From Bacteroides nordii WAL 11050 = JCM 12987 (GTDB taxonomy: Bacteria > Bacteroidota > Bacteroidia > Bacteroidales > Bacteroidaceae), in the NCBI GenBank assembly GCA_000613465.1, contig BAJA01000012.1, positions 62,001 to 126,000 of the forward strand: a stretch of DNA of 64,000 bases. The letters run 5' to 3'. The translations under genes and the position numbers were made by a program. The notes beneath the pieces are model-generated. The model was not told the origin of the DNA. It did no database searches and saw only the letters and a list, made by a program, of their open reading frames with translations. This document shows, one piece after another, positions 32,241 through 41,379 of this stretch (within the stretch, counting starts at the first letter, position 1; each line of letters opens with the position of its first letter).

Positions 32241-33991
32241 TCTGCAATGTATTTCTTCTTCTTAATTTTCTCTTTCAACGTTTTCGATTCACTCCCCATG
32301 TCGAGAGCCTCTTGCCAATATTTCAATGCACCATCCACATCGCCGGTCATATAATAGATATCTCCGCAATGTTCCACTATCACATCACTTTTCTCTCCAT
32401 CACTTTTCATGGCATCATCAATGTAGATACGAGCCTCAGCATAGTTCCCTTTCTCAAAAAGTATCCAGGCATATGTATCAAGATAAGTGGCGTTGCCGGG
32501 ATCGGCTTTTACCGTCTTATAACTCATTTCCTCAGCCTTATCGAGTTCCCGGCGTTCTACAGACAGATAATAGGCATAATTGTTCAATGCACCAATATTA
32601 GAAGGGTTGTAAACCAATGCAGAATCATACGCATTGTATGCCTCCGTCATCATCGCTTTTTTATGGTAAACATCGCCCATGATAGAATAGAAATCAGATA
32701 AAACTTCTTTCTTACTATCATTTGTAGCATTCGCCAAAGCTTTCTGACAAATAGCAAGTACCTCATCATTACGCTCCGCCTGGCTATAGGCAATAGCGAG
32801 ATAGAAATAGAACTCAAGTGCCTCGGGGGTAGCCTCTACACCAGGCTCACAGATTTTAATGACCTGTTCAAAATCATTCTTCTGCACAGCTACTTCAAGG
32901 AGCATCAGACGGGCAGCTTTATTGGCAGGATCAATCTGAACCACACGCTCCAATACCGGAACCGAAGCTTCCTTCATATTTTTTGCCCAAAGGTATTGTG
33001 AATAGAGCATCGGTATCTGATCATCATCCGGATCTTGCTGCAGGATACGGTCGAAAAGTGAAATCACCTTCGTACTGTCTGCTGTAGCCTGCTCATTCTG
33101 GGCAATCACCTGGCGCATTACATTCAATTTCGTATCTGCAGGTACCTTTTTATTCATCAGCAAAGAGTCCAGTTGCTGTTTATACAAATCCTGTTGCCCG
33201 GTTTGTTCGTAATAGGAAGCCAAAGAGAAATGAGCCATCACATTATCCGGCTCCGTAGCAAGTACCTTCTGATAAATATCATAGGCTTCCTGCTTTTTAC
33301 CATTCTGCATATACACATCTCCCAAGATCACTTGATAACGCATATCCATAGGATATTCCTTCACCAGGTTCTCAATCTCCCGAAAAGCGCTTTTGTCATC
33401 TTTCATCTGCAGATAAATACGGAATTTCTCCATCGTAAGTTGTTCATTCTTCCCCATTATCTCTTCCAGACGGTCCAACGTCCCAATCACTTTCCCATAA
33501 TCTTCTTGCTGATTATACAAATCAAGCAGAGCAAACAACGATTCTCTTTTTCCCGGGAAACGGGTAGCCATTGTCTCAAGCAATCCTATCGCTTTCTCCT
33601 TCTCATTCTGTTGTTGATAAAGGCTAGCAAGGGCCTGGCTATACCAATAATTATCCGGCGCACTTTCCACTGCCTCCTCCAAAGCGGCCTGGCCTTGCGG
33701 CACTTGCTTCAAAAACATATAATACTGCGAAATCTCATAAAGAGCCGAAGCTGCCTGCGGGTTAATGGTCAGACAGTGTTTCAACAGGTCGAATGCAGCA
33801 TCATACTCCTTTTTCCCCTTCAACCGCGTTGCTTCAAGGAAGAAGTAATCATACTTACGCTGCTGCTCGTCCGAAAGGGTAACTAACTGTCGGGCAGATT
33901 TAGCAGCACCCGTCTTTCCTACTCGTTGTGAAGAACCGCAAGAAGCAAGTATCAGTATCAACACCCCAAGGAGTAATAATTTTATTTTCAT
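32237..33991 (-). CDS. TPR-repeat lipoprotein
   Basis: The start at 33991 is chosen because it gives a clean lipoprotein signal (MKIKLLLLGVLILILASCGS); a longer frame to 34069 would run into dut and adds no recognisable sequence. The 584-residue mature region is a chain of about a dozen tetratricopeptide repeats (for example ALYEISQYYMFLKQVPQGQA, GALNNYAYYLSVERRELDKA). TPR proteins serve as docking scaffolds. The position between dut and the DUF4292/EnvC-like genes is a common Bacteroidales arrangement and hints at envelope assembly. The partner is unknown. Confidence 0.87.
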   Translation of the reverse strand: MKIKLLLLGVLILILASCGSSQRVGKTGAAKSARQLVTLSDEQQRKYDYFFLEATRLKGKKEYDAAFDLLKHCLTINPQAASALYEISQYYMFLKQVPQGQAALEEAVESAPDNYWYSQALASLYQQQNEKEKAIGLLETMATRFPGKRESLFALLDLYNQQEDYGKVIGTLDRLEEIMGKNEQLTMEKFRIYLQMKDDKSAFREIENLVKEYPMDMRYQVILGDVYMQNGKKQEAYDIYQKVLATEPDNVMAHFSLASYYEQTGQQDLYKQQLDSLLMNKKVPADTKLNVMRQVIAQNEQATADSTKVISLFDRILQQDPDDDQIPMLYSQYLWAKNMKEASVPVLERVVQIDPANKAARLMLLEVAVQKNDFEQVIKICEPGVEATPEALEFYFYLAIAYSQAERNDEVLAICQKALANATNDSKKEVLSDFYSIMGDVYHKKAMMTEAYNAYDSALVYNPSNIGALNNYAYYLSVERRELDKAEEMSYKTVKADPGNATYLDTYAWILFEKGNYAEARIYIDDAMKSDGEKSDVIVEHCGDIYYMTGDVDGALKYWQEALDMGSESKTLKEKIKKKKYIAE

Positions 33992-34019
33992 CCGTAATTC
34001 GTAATTTGTAGTTCGTAAT

Positions 34020-34454
34020 CTATCCCCTTCCCGTATGCCCGAAACCACCAGCACCACGTTCCGTCTCATTCAGTACCTCCACTTCCTGCCAAGCGGCTTG
34101 TTCGTGACGGGCTATCACCATCTGTGCAATCCGTTCTCCATCTTCAATAACAAATGGTTCGGTCGAAAGATTAATTAAAATAACACAGATCTCTCCCCGG
34201 TAGTCGGCATCAATCGTTCCCGGAGAATTTAAAACAGTAATCCCTTTCTTCAAAGCCAGACCACTACGCGGACGAACCTGTGCCTCAACCCCCGGAGGGA
34301 GTGCGATATACAATCCGGTAGGAACCAGACAACGTTGCATAGGGGCCAGAGTCATTGAGTCCGAAAGGTTAGCACGAATATCCAGTCCGGCAGAAAGTTC
34401 AGTGGCATATGCCGGAAGCGGATGCTTTGATTTATTGATAACTTGTACGTTCAT
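34020..34454 (-). CDS. dut: dUTP diphosphatase
   Basis: dUTPase hydrolyses dUTP to dUMP and pyrophosphate, keeping uracil out of DNA and feeding dTMP synthesis. All five family motifs are present in 144 residues: [10 protein letters not shown] (1), [11 protein letters not shown] (2), [11 protein letters not shown] with the catalytic Asp (3), DGERIAQMV (4) and the C-terminal [12 protein letters not shown] (5). Length is normal. It heads the minus-strand operon and is divergent from dgt, giving two dNTP-pool genes sharing one upstream region. Confidence 0.96.
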   Translation of the reverse strand: MNVQVINKSKHPLPAYATELSAGLDIRANLSDSMTLAPMQRCLVPTGLYIALPPGVEAQVRPRSGLALKKGITVLNSPGTIDADYRGEICVILINLSTEPFVIEDGERIAQMVIARHEQAAWQEVEVLNETERGAGGFGHTGRG

Positions 34455-34510
34455 ATTCTGTCTGTTTACTATTTAACGGGCGAAAATACACAAATTGTAT
34501 CGAATTTCCG

Positions 34511-34518
34511 TACATTTG
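34511..34518 (+). promoter_or_regulatory. -7 box for dgt
   Basis: TACATTTG matches TAnnTTTG in the dut/dgt divergent region, 76 bases before the dgt start. The leader carries AT-rich CGTAAATTGTAAAT-type repeats common between Bacteroides genes. Confidence 0.5.
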
Positions 34519-34594
34519 CAGTTAAATAATGTGCGAATAGGGGAACTATGTACTCTCAAATCGTAAATTGTAAATAGCTAAATCGTAAAGACTC

Positions 34595-35923
34595 ATGATG
34601 GATTGGAGGAAATTAATCTCAGCAAAACGCTTTGGGATGGAAGAGTTTCATGAAGAAAGACAAGAAAACCGTTCAGAATTTCAAAGAGATTATGATCGGC
34701 TCATCTTCTCAGCTCCCTTCCGACGTTTGCAGAATAAAACACAGGTATTTCCACTACCGGGTAGCATCTTTGTGCACAATCGGCTCACTCATAGTCTGGA
34801 GGTTTCGTGTGTTGGCCGGTCACTGGGTAATGATGTTTCAAAGGCAATACTCTCCCGGCAACCGGAGTTACAAGACTCTTTTCTACCCGAAATCGGTTCC
34901 ATCGTTTCTGCTGCTTGTCTCGCTCACGATTTGGGTAATCCTCCGTTCGGCCATTCCGGTGAAAAGGCCATTTCCACCTTCTTTTCCGAAGGTAAAGGGC
35001 AGTTCCTAAAAGAGCAACTTCTCCCGGTGGAATGGGATGATTTGACACATTTTGAAGGAAATGCAAACGCTTTCCGACTCCTTACACATCAGTTTGAAGG
35101 ACGTCGCAAAGGTGGGTTTGCCATGACCTATTCTACGCTTGCTTCCATCGTTAAATACCCCTTTTCATCAAGTCTGGCAGGTAAAAAATCCAAGTTTGGA
35201 TTCTTTATTAGCGAAGAAAAAGGATTTCAGCGTATTGCTACTGAATTGGGGTTGATTCAGCTTAGTGAACAGCCTCTGAAATATGCCCGTCATCCGTTAG
35301 TCTACCTTGTTGAGGCTGCCGATGACATATGTTATCAAATGATGGACATTGAAGATGCCCATAAACTGAAAATTCTAACAACCGAAGAGACGAAAGAGCT
35401 ACTCCTGTCCTATTTCACTGAAGAACGACAGGAACATATACAAAGAACATTCAGTATCGTCAGTGATACGAACGAACAAATTGCCTATCTGCGCTCTTCG
35501 GTTATAGGACTATTAATAAAGGAATGTACAAGAATATTTTTGGAACATGAAGCTGATATTCTTGCCGGCAACTTCACCGATCCACTGATTAAAAAGATAT
35601 CCAAACGACCCGCACAGGCCTACAAACACTGTTCTGAGGTCTCTTTTAGTAAGATCTACCGTTCCCGGGATGTGCTCGATATAGAATTAGCAGGTTTTCA
35701 GGTTATCAGTACCCTGCTGGAACTCATGATCGATGCCGTGACCTCCCCCAACAAAGCTTACTCACAGCTTCTTATCAATCGTGTATCGGGTCAATACAAT
35801 ATAAAAGCGCCTGTACTCTATGAAAGAATACAGGCGGTACTTGATTATATTTCGGGAATGACCGATGTCTTTGCGCTGGACCTCTACCGCAAAATCAACG
35901 GCAACAGTCTTCCTGCGGTGTAA
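34595..35923 (+). CDS. dgt: Deoxyguanosine triphosphate triphosphohydrolase
   Basis: Dgt converts dGTP to deoxyguanosine and triphosphate. The 442-residue HD-domain protein shows RRLQNKTQVFPLP near 45, HNRLTHSLEVSCVGRSLG near 67, the HD motif ACLAHDLGNPPFGHSGE near 110, and the later metal/substrate segment YLVEAADDICYQMMDIEDAH near 235. The start MMDWRKLISAKRFG is typical; the second Met is equally possible. Its 3' end overlaps the convergent glsB-like gene by 29 bases. Confidence 0.93.
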   Translation: MMDWRKLISAKRFGMEEFHEERQENRSEFQRDYDRLIFSAPFRRLQNKTQVFPLPGSIFVHNRLTHSLEVSCVGRSLGNDVSKAILSRQPELQDSFLPEIGSIVSAACLAHDLGNPPFGHSGEKAISTFFSEGKGQFLKEQLLPVEWDDLTHFEGNANAFRLLTHQFEGRRKGGFAMTYSTLASIVKYPFSSSLAGKKSKFGFFISEEKGFQRIATELGLIQLSEQPLKYARHPLVYLVEAADDICYQMMDIEDAHKLKILTTEETKELLLSYFTEERQEHIQRTFSIVSDTNEQIAYLRSSVIGLLIKECTRIFLEHEADILAGNFTDPLIKKISKRPAQAYKHCSEVSFSKIYRSRDVLDIELAGFQVISTLLELMIDAVTSPNKAYSQLLINRVSGQYNIKAPVLYERIQAVLDYISGMTDVFALDLYRKINGNSLPAV

Positions 35924-36932
35924 ATACCTTATTGACGCCCGAAGTTAACTTACAGTCTTCCGGGTGACTTTCGATAAATGATTGGATATGACGCATACGC
36001 TTATCTTCAAGAATTTCGTCAACAGCTATCAGAATACCGGTTTCTTCAACATCCCCAAATTCATAATTAATAGCTGTACCAAACATACGCATTGTAGGAC
36101 TTAAACTCATATAGGCATTTACCAGTGGAGGAATATTATAGCCTAACTTCCGGATCTCACTATTCAGAATCTTGTAATCATCTTTAAACGACTTCTCATA
36201 GAATATAGTAGCCAAATCTTTCTCCTCAGTCTCCATTTTCAACGGATTCAACGGAGTGATTAACCCATCCTTATCGCCAAAGTGCTTTTTCAAGAAGTAA
36301 AGAATCATATCACGGCCCTGACGGTGATAACTGGGATACATCGTCACTTTACCAAAGAAGTATTTCACATTTGGCATCACAACAGTCAACGCTCCCAATC
36401 CGTCCCACAAGTTATCCAAAGCAAACAAACCTTTGCTTCCGGCACGGGTAGACTGATATTCAAGCGTTACGAATGACCGTCCCAATTCAATTGTAGTAGG
36501 CAGATACTCTTTAACAAACTGCTCAGAGAAGTTGAACATATGGGAAGTAGCCAGTATCGGAGCACCTTTCTCATCAAAACGTACATCCGTACCCAGCAAA
36601 TAGCGATACCCACCCAGAATTTCTTCTGCTTCCGGATTCCATACAATCAATTGTTTATAGGGATTCTCCATTGTATCATATTCATCGATATCCATAGAGA
36701 AACCGGTACCTCCTCCTGCTGCACGAAAAGCAATTTCACGCAAACGGCCAATCTCTTTCATTACATTTGGAGAATCTTGTGAAGTAGTAATATAAATATG
36801 ATTATTACTTTTATTCGTCATGCGCAACCGCTTATCCTCCGTAAGTTCCGCCTTTAGCAGTTCTTTGCTTATCGGTTCAATAATCTCTTCCATATTCCTC
36901 GTTAGTGTAGTTGTTCTTTTTCTCTTTATCAC
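35895..36932 (-). CDS. glsB: Glycine-lipid N-acyltransferase (GNAT/OlsB-like)
   Basis: The protein matches the Bacteroides GNAT-fold acyltransferases that N-acylate glycine in the synthesis of glycine lipids, related to OlsB of ornithine-lipid synthesis. Seen in the sequence: RLREIAFRAAGGGTG, YKQLIVWNPEAEEILGGYRY, ELGRSFVTLEYQ and LDNLWDGLGALTV. It overlaps the upstream acyltransferase gene by four bases (36929-36932), so the pair is co-translated. The true start may be the Met at 36893, which begins MEEIIEPISKELL. The name rests on family likeness and the gene pair. Confidence 0.83.
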   Translation of the reverse strand: MIKRKRTTTLTRNMEEIIEPISKELLKAELTEDKRLRMTNKSNNHIYITTSQDSPNVMKEIGRLREIAFRAAGGGTGFSMDIDEYDTMENPYKQLIVWNPEAEEILGGYRYLLGTDVRFDEKGAPILATSHMFNFSEQFVKEYLPTTIELGRSFVTLEYQSTRAGSKGLFALDNLWDGLGALTVVMPNVKYFFGKVTMYPSYHRQGRDMILYFLKKHFGDKDGLITPLNPLKMETEEKDLATIFYEKSFKDDYKILNSEIRKLGYNIPPLVNAYMSLSPTMRMFGTAINYEFGDVEETGILIAVDEILEDKRMRHIQSFIESHPEDCKLTSGVNKVFTPQEDCCR

Positions 36933-37747
36933 AGTTTATATACGATATCCTTAACATACTCCGCCCACTGCGCAGGAGTTTTAGACTTATCAAATGTCTG
37001 CCAGGGAATTGGTTTACCGAAAGTGACTGTAAATGTCTTATGCCGGTTTTTAAACATTTCATCTGCCAGATAAAGCATAGCTATATTAAATTTTATCCCC
37101 AGTGTTTTACAGATATTTGCCAGATTATAAAAGAAATCAGAGTTGCGTCCGCCAAAATGCACAGGTATTACATCTCTTTGCGCCTGCACACTTTTAACAA
37201 TAAACGTCTTCTTCCACTCCAGATCCCGGATAACACCATTCTGGCGTCTTGAGCAAAGTCCTGCCGGAAACATGATTAACTGATCATCTGATTTAAATCC
37301 GGCTTCCACCATCTTCGGAAAATCTTTGGCTTGTTTCCCTGTCTTATTAATAGGAATACAAAGAGGAGCCAGTCCGCGGAGGTTCATCAGCAAATCATTC
37401 ACCAGATATTTCACTTTTCCATTATAGTGTTTACCAAGAACATAACCCAATGCTACACCATCTTGTCCTCCCAACGGATGATTGGACACAAATGTATATA
37501 AACCATCTTCCGGTAAATTCTCTTCTCCTCTTACTTCTACTTTAGCATCAAGAAAATCCAGGGAAGCTTCCAGAAAGTCTACTCCTAATTTATCCTTCGA
37601 ATCACGTAGAAAAACATTAATTTCTTCCTGATGGACAATCTTTTTCAGATAAGAAACGATAAATTTAGGGATATACTTATAATGCTTCGGAGCTTTTGTC
37701 CGAAGAATCTTATCGATATCTATTAAAAACAAAGAGTCGTCAGTCAT
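36929..37747 (-). CDS. glsA: Glycine-lipid O-acyltransferase (PlsC-like)
   Basis: The 272-residue protein belongs to the lysophospholipid acyltransferase superfamily. The catalytic His motif is NHPLGGQDG near 89-97, in the variant of this subgroup, and the FPAGLCSRR block near 160 corresponds to the PlsC FPEG motif. Paired with the GNAT enzyme downstream it fits the second step of glycine-lipid (and flavolipin-type serine-glycine lipid) synthesis, adding the ester-linked acyl chain. A TAATTTTG -7 box lies just upstream. The pairing is established in Bacteroides; substrate here is inferred. Confidence 0.82.
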   Translation of the reverse strand: MTDDSLFLIDIDKILRTKAPKHYKYIPKFIVSYLKKIVHQEEINVFLRDSKDKLGVDFLEASLDFLDAKVEVRGEENLPEDGLYTFVSNHPLGGQDGVALGYVLGKHYNGKVKYLVNDLLMNLRGLAPLCIPINKTGKQAKDFPKMVEAGFKSDDQLIMFPAGLCSRRQNGVIRDLEWKKTFIVKSVQAQRDVIPVHFGGRNSDFFYNLANICKTLGIKFNIAMLYLADEMFKNRHKTFTVTFGKPIPWQTFDKSKTPAQWAEYVKDIVYKL

Positions 37748-37770
37748 TCGTTATAGATAAAATGATTGTG

Positions 37771-37778
37771 CAAAATTA
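37771..37778 (-). promoter_or_regulatory. -7 box for the gls operon
   Basis: The minus strand reads TAATTTTG (TAnnTTTG), 24 bases before the PlsC-like gene. Confidence 0.5.
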
Positions 37779-37855
37779 ATTGTTCTTTTCTATTAATTGC
37801 AATAATTTGGCAGAAAATGCAGGATTTAGGTTTCTGACGAGAAAAAAGAACACCC

Positions 37856-37899
37856 AAAAACTATCATATACCACCTAAAAACTATCAATTGATAGTTTT
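37856..37899. promoter_or_regulatory. Palindromic operator upstream of the ECF sigma gene
   Basis: AAAACTATCAA and TTGATAGTTTT form a perfect 22-bp palindrome at 37878-37899. A further copy of the left half-site, AAAAACTATCA, lies in direct orientation at 37856-37866, 21 bases upstream of its twin. It sits between the divergent gls operon and the ECF sigma gene, so a regulator bound here could act on either or both. Confidence 0.6.
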
Positions 37900-37948
37900 C
37901 AGGCTAAAGAAAGACGAATTCACCCCTGTCTTAGTCATCAAAACGCCG

Positions 37949-37956
37949 TAAACTTG
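37949..37956 (+). promoter_or_regulatory. Weak -7 box for the ECF sigma gene
   Basis: TAAACTTG differs from TAnnTTTG at one position and lies 49 bases before the start of the ECF sigma gene, downstream of the palindrome. Confidence 0.35.
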
Positions 37957-38005
37957 CAACATCGAAAAAAACAACGATATATTCACAATTTAAAAAGCAA
38001 CGTTT

Positions 38006-38509
38006 ATGAAAAGTTTAAGCTTCAAAAAAGATTTGATAGGAGTTCAAGATGAACTACTTCGTTTCGCATACAAATTAACAACCGACCGCGAAGAAGCCAA
38101 TGATTTGTTGCAGGAAACCTCATTAAAAGCATTAGACAATGAGGATAAATATATGCCAGATACTAATTTTAAAGGATGGATGTATACCATCATGCGCAAT
38201 ATCTTTATCAACAACTACCGTAAAGTAGTCCGTGACCAGACATTTGTTGATCAGACAGACAACCTTTATCATTTGAGTCTCCCGCAGGAATCAGGTTTTG
38301 AGAGTACAGAAAGCTCTTATGACTTAAAAGAAATGCACCGTATTGTCAATTCATTACCTAAAGAATACAAGGTTCCGTTCTCTATGCATGTTTCCGGTTT
38401 CAAATACCGTGAAATAGCAGAGAAGTTACACCTCCCGCTCGGTACTGTAAAGAGCCGTATTTTCTTCACTCGCCAGAAACTGCAGGAAGAATTAAAAGAT
38501 TTCAGATAA
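38006..38509 (+). CDS. ECF-type RNA polymerase sigma factor
   Basis: The 167-residue protein has sigma region 2 (LLRFAYKLTTDREEANDLLQ and FKGWMYTIMRNIFINNYRK) and region 4 (YREIAEKLHLPLGTVKSRIF, a helix-turn-helix). There is no adjacent FecR or other anti-sigma gene, unlike the SusCD-linked ECF factors; this resembles the conserved stand-alone ECF factors of Bacteroides with a general stress role such as EcfO. That equivalence is inferred. A strong terminator follows. Confidence 0.9.
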   Translation: MKSLSFKKDLIGVQDELLRFAYKLTTDREEANDLLQETSLKALDNEDKYMPDTNFKGWMYTIMRNIFINNYRKVVRDQTFVDQTDNLYHLSLPQESGFESTESSYDLKEMHRIVNSLPKEYKVPFSMHVSGFKYREIAEKLHLPLGTVKSRIFFTRQKLQEELKDFR

Positions 38510-38579
38510 CCTAAGCCGACACTATAATTGTCGATTTCCATATAATATTTAGTGCAGATTTTTAGTTGTGTTAACTGTA

Positions 38580-38616
38580 GAAGCAAGTAGGAAAAATTCC
38601 TCCTTGCTTCTTTTTT
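38580..38616 (+). terminator. Rho-independent terminator after the ECF sigma gene
   Basis: GAAGCAAGTAGGAA (38580-38593) pairs with TTCCTCCTTGCTTC (38597-38610) with one mismatch, loop AAA, followed directly by six T. Confidence 0.88.
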
Positions 38617-38725
38617 ATACCTGAACTCAAAGAAAAAGCTTTCGACAAATTTCCACAGAATATACTCCATAACATATTTAACTTTTTTTCAGTCGCTTAT
38701 TATCAAGCTTATCCGAATGTTTCCT

Positions 38726-38733
38726 TATATTTG
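38726..38733 (+). promoter_or_regulatory. -7 box for the IclR-led operon
   Basis: TATATTTG matches TAnnTTTG, 30 bases before the iclR-type start, and overlaps the left arm of a palindrome. Confidence 0.5.
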
Positions 38734-38764
38734 GACAACAAATTTGAAACATTGTTCCAAATAT
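38727..38764. promoter_or_regulatory. Likely operator of the IclR regulator
   Basis: ATATTTGGA (38727-38735) and TCCAAATAT (38756-38764) are exact inverted repeats; each is followed inward by CAA/TTG. The pair spans from the -7 box to the start codon, where a bound IclR dimer pair would block transcription of its own operon. Confidence 0.6.
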
Positions 38765-39562
38765 GGAAAAAGTAGAAGAATATATGGAAAAAGCTGAGGA
38801 AAACTACAAAGTTCCAAACCTTGAAAAAGGGATTGCGGTTCTTGAGTACCTATCACTTTATTCCTTAGGAAGAACACTACAAGCGATCAAATCAGAACTT
38901 GATATTTCGCAAACAACTGCCTACCGTATTTTAAATACTTTAGTCCGGTTAGGATACCTTATATATAATGAAGATACAAAGCATTATAAATTATCCCGCA
39001 AATTATTATCGCTCGGATTCAAATCATTAAATGAACATAATTTGTTAGAGGTAGTCCTGCCACATTTGCGCAACTTGCGGGATCTGGTAAAAGAAACTGC
39101 CTGCTTCGGAGTATTAGGAGATCAAAAAGGTATTTTCATAGAACAAGCCCAAGGACATCATACTTTCCGTTTTGTGTTATCACCCGGTAAACCTTTTGAA
39201 CTCCATTGTTCTGCACCGGGAAAAGCTATCATGGCTTACCTCCCCTGCAATGTCCGTGACTATTACTTGTCACAAATGGAGTTCACACGTTATAATGCAC
39301 GCACTATTACTACTCCCGAGGCATACATGATGAATTGGAGAAAGTGCGAAAGTTAGGTTATGCCATGGACAATGAAGAAGAATTAAGTGGAGTACTCTGT
39401 ATAGGTGCCCCTATTTTTAATTACACAAGTTATCCATGCGGAGCCATCTGGATATCCGGTCCTAAAGATCGTTTATCTAAGGATGTAGTGCGCAATTCCG
39501 TTGAATGTATAAAAGATGCCGCACAAACTATCTCCAAAGAATTAGGATATAATCAGTCTTAA
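38763..39562 (+). CDS. IclR-family transcriptional regulator (frameshifted)
   Basis: IclR proteins sense small metabolites and usually repress catabolic operons. The N-terminal winged helix lies at about 18-80 (LEKGIAVLEYLSLYSLGRTL, ISQTTAYRILNTLVRLGYL) and the effector domain at about 90-260 (GQKGIFIEQAQ-like strand, APGKAIMAYLP, GVLCIGAPIFNYTSYPCGAI). The frame breaks near 39333; one more G in ATGATGAATT gives YMMELEKVRKLGYAMDNEEE and 267 codons. It is the first gene of the 15-kb operon and has a matching operator. The signal is unknown but should be a substrate or intermediate of the pathway encoded downstream. Confidence 0.88.
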
Positions 39563-39582
39563 AAATATAAAACATACATACT

Positions 39583-41355
39583 ATGAACACCCCCAAACAA
39601 ATATTAAAAAAAACATTAGCCACCGTATTCTTTTGTGGCTGTGCTTCCTTCGTTCTGGGAGGAACTCCTCCGTTTTTCCCTACAGACATTACCTTGAATT
39701 CCAAAGGTGAAATTCTTATTGTAGAAAAGGGAACAAATCGAATCAGTTTCTTTTCACCGGATGGTAAAACTTTACTTCGTTCTATTCCCGTTGAAGAAAC
39801 ACCAACCGGTATCCTCCTGGATGCCAATAAAGCATATGTCACCACCAGTGCGGCCACCGGACATTTACAAATCCTATCATTGGAATCAGGACAAAAAGAG
39901 GCTACTATTCTGACAGGTTCCGGTGCATGTGCTCCTATTTTCGGCCCAGATAAAAAACACATATATGTATGTAATCAATTCCAGAACACTGTTTCAGAAA
40001 TTGATCCGATAAGCCGTACGGTTGTACGTTCGGTTAATGTCTTGCGTGAGCCTAAATCAGCACAGTTCAGCAAGGATGGCAAATATCTGTTCGTTACCAA
40101 TTATCTGCCATCCAACGGGCAGATCTTGATTACGTAGCAGCTTGTGTTTCCGTCATCAGAATGGATGATTTTACCAAAGTAAAAGACATCAAACTGGCCA
40201 ATGGTAGCAATGCTTTACGCGGTATTTGTATCACACCGGACGGTAAATATATATATGTATCCCACAATTTAGGACGTTTTACCGTTCCCACATCACAATT
40301 GCAACAAGGATGGATGAATACCAGTGCTTTCAGTATTATAGATGTGGAAAAACAAGAATTCCTCGGCGCAATTGTAGTCGACGAACCAGAACGTGGAGCA
40401 GCAGGTATCTGGAGCATTGCCTGCAATGACGAGTCACTCTTCATCACTCACTCCGGAACACATGAAATCAGCGTTATTGACCACAAAGCCATGCTGAAGA
40501 AATTCCTAAGTTATCCTGATAAAGCTATGTTGGATTATGACCTGAGATTCCTGTACGGCCTGCGCAAACGTATCCCATTGAAAGGAAATGGTCCGCGTAA
40601 AATGATAATGGAGAACGGAAAACTTTATATCCCTACTTACTTTGCTGACATCCTAAACATTGTAGATACCCAAACGACTGAAATAACCTCGGTCAATCTG
40701 AATCCGGATCGGGAAGAAAGTGCAGAAAACAAAGGAGAACGCTATTTTAATGACGCTTCTCATTGCTTTCAAAACTGGCAAAGTTGTAATGGTTGCCATC
40801 CGGGAGATGCCCGTACAGATGGGATGAACTGGGATTTGATGAATGACGGAGTAGGTAACTCTAAAAACTGCAAAAGTCTTTTATTCAGCCATCCCACCCC
40901 TCCAAGCATGATATCAGGTATTCGCGAAACAGCGGAATGGGCAGTACGTGCCGGTTTTAAATTCATACAGTTCTTTGATATTACCGAAGAAGATGCCGTA
41001 TGTGTGGATGCTTATCTGAAATCTCTCCAACCAGTTCCAAGCCCCTATCTGGTTAATGGTGAGCTATCCGACCTGGCCAAAGAAGGAAGAAAGGTATTTG
41101 AAAAACTAAAATGTACAGAGTGCCACAGTGGCCCGTATTATACAGACCTGAAAATGCATCGTATCGGTGAGGATATTGAGTTCGAAAAAGGTTGGGACAC
41201 CCCTACTACGTGAAGTCTGGCGCACAGCCCCCTATCTTTTTGACGGACGTGCAGCCACGATGGAAGATGTATTTAAGGTACACAAACACGGTATTGAGAA
41301 AAAGGTTTCTCAAAAAGAGATTAAAGCGCTAACAGAATACGTAAATTCCTTATAA
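39583..41355 (+). CDS. Secreted beta-propeller / di-haem cytochrome c protein (frameshifted twice)
   Basis: A signal peptide ends near residue 26. Residues about 28-370 form a YVTN-type seven-bladed propeller (GEILIVEKGTNRISFFSPDG, KKHIYVCNQFQNTVSEIDP). The last 200 residues carry two haem-c attachment motifs, CNGCH near residue 402 and CTECH near 511, as in di-haem peroxidase-like or oxidase electron-transfer proteins. Breaks: near 40112 (one C lost; repaired YLPSQRADLDYVAACVSV) and near 41208 (two bases lost; repaired GWDTPTLREVWRTAPYLFDG). The repaired gene is 592 codons. It starts 20 bases after the iclR-type gene and needs the CcsBA factor encoded downstream. Confidence 0.85.
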
Positions 41356-41379
41356 CAAAATAAGACACCGTTGGAAAAC

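Noticed and set aside
32237..34069. Longer TPR protein starting at 34069
   Set aside because: The extra 26 residues overlap dut and precede an ideal lipoprotein signal beginning at 33991.
38006..38509. Pairing of this ECF sigma factor with the FecR gene at the right edge
   Set aside because: They are 25 kb apart and face opposite ways; FecR partners are normally encoded directly upstream of fecR.
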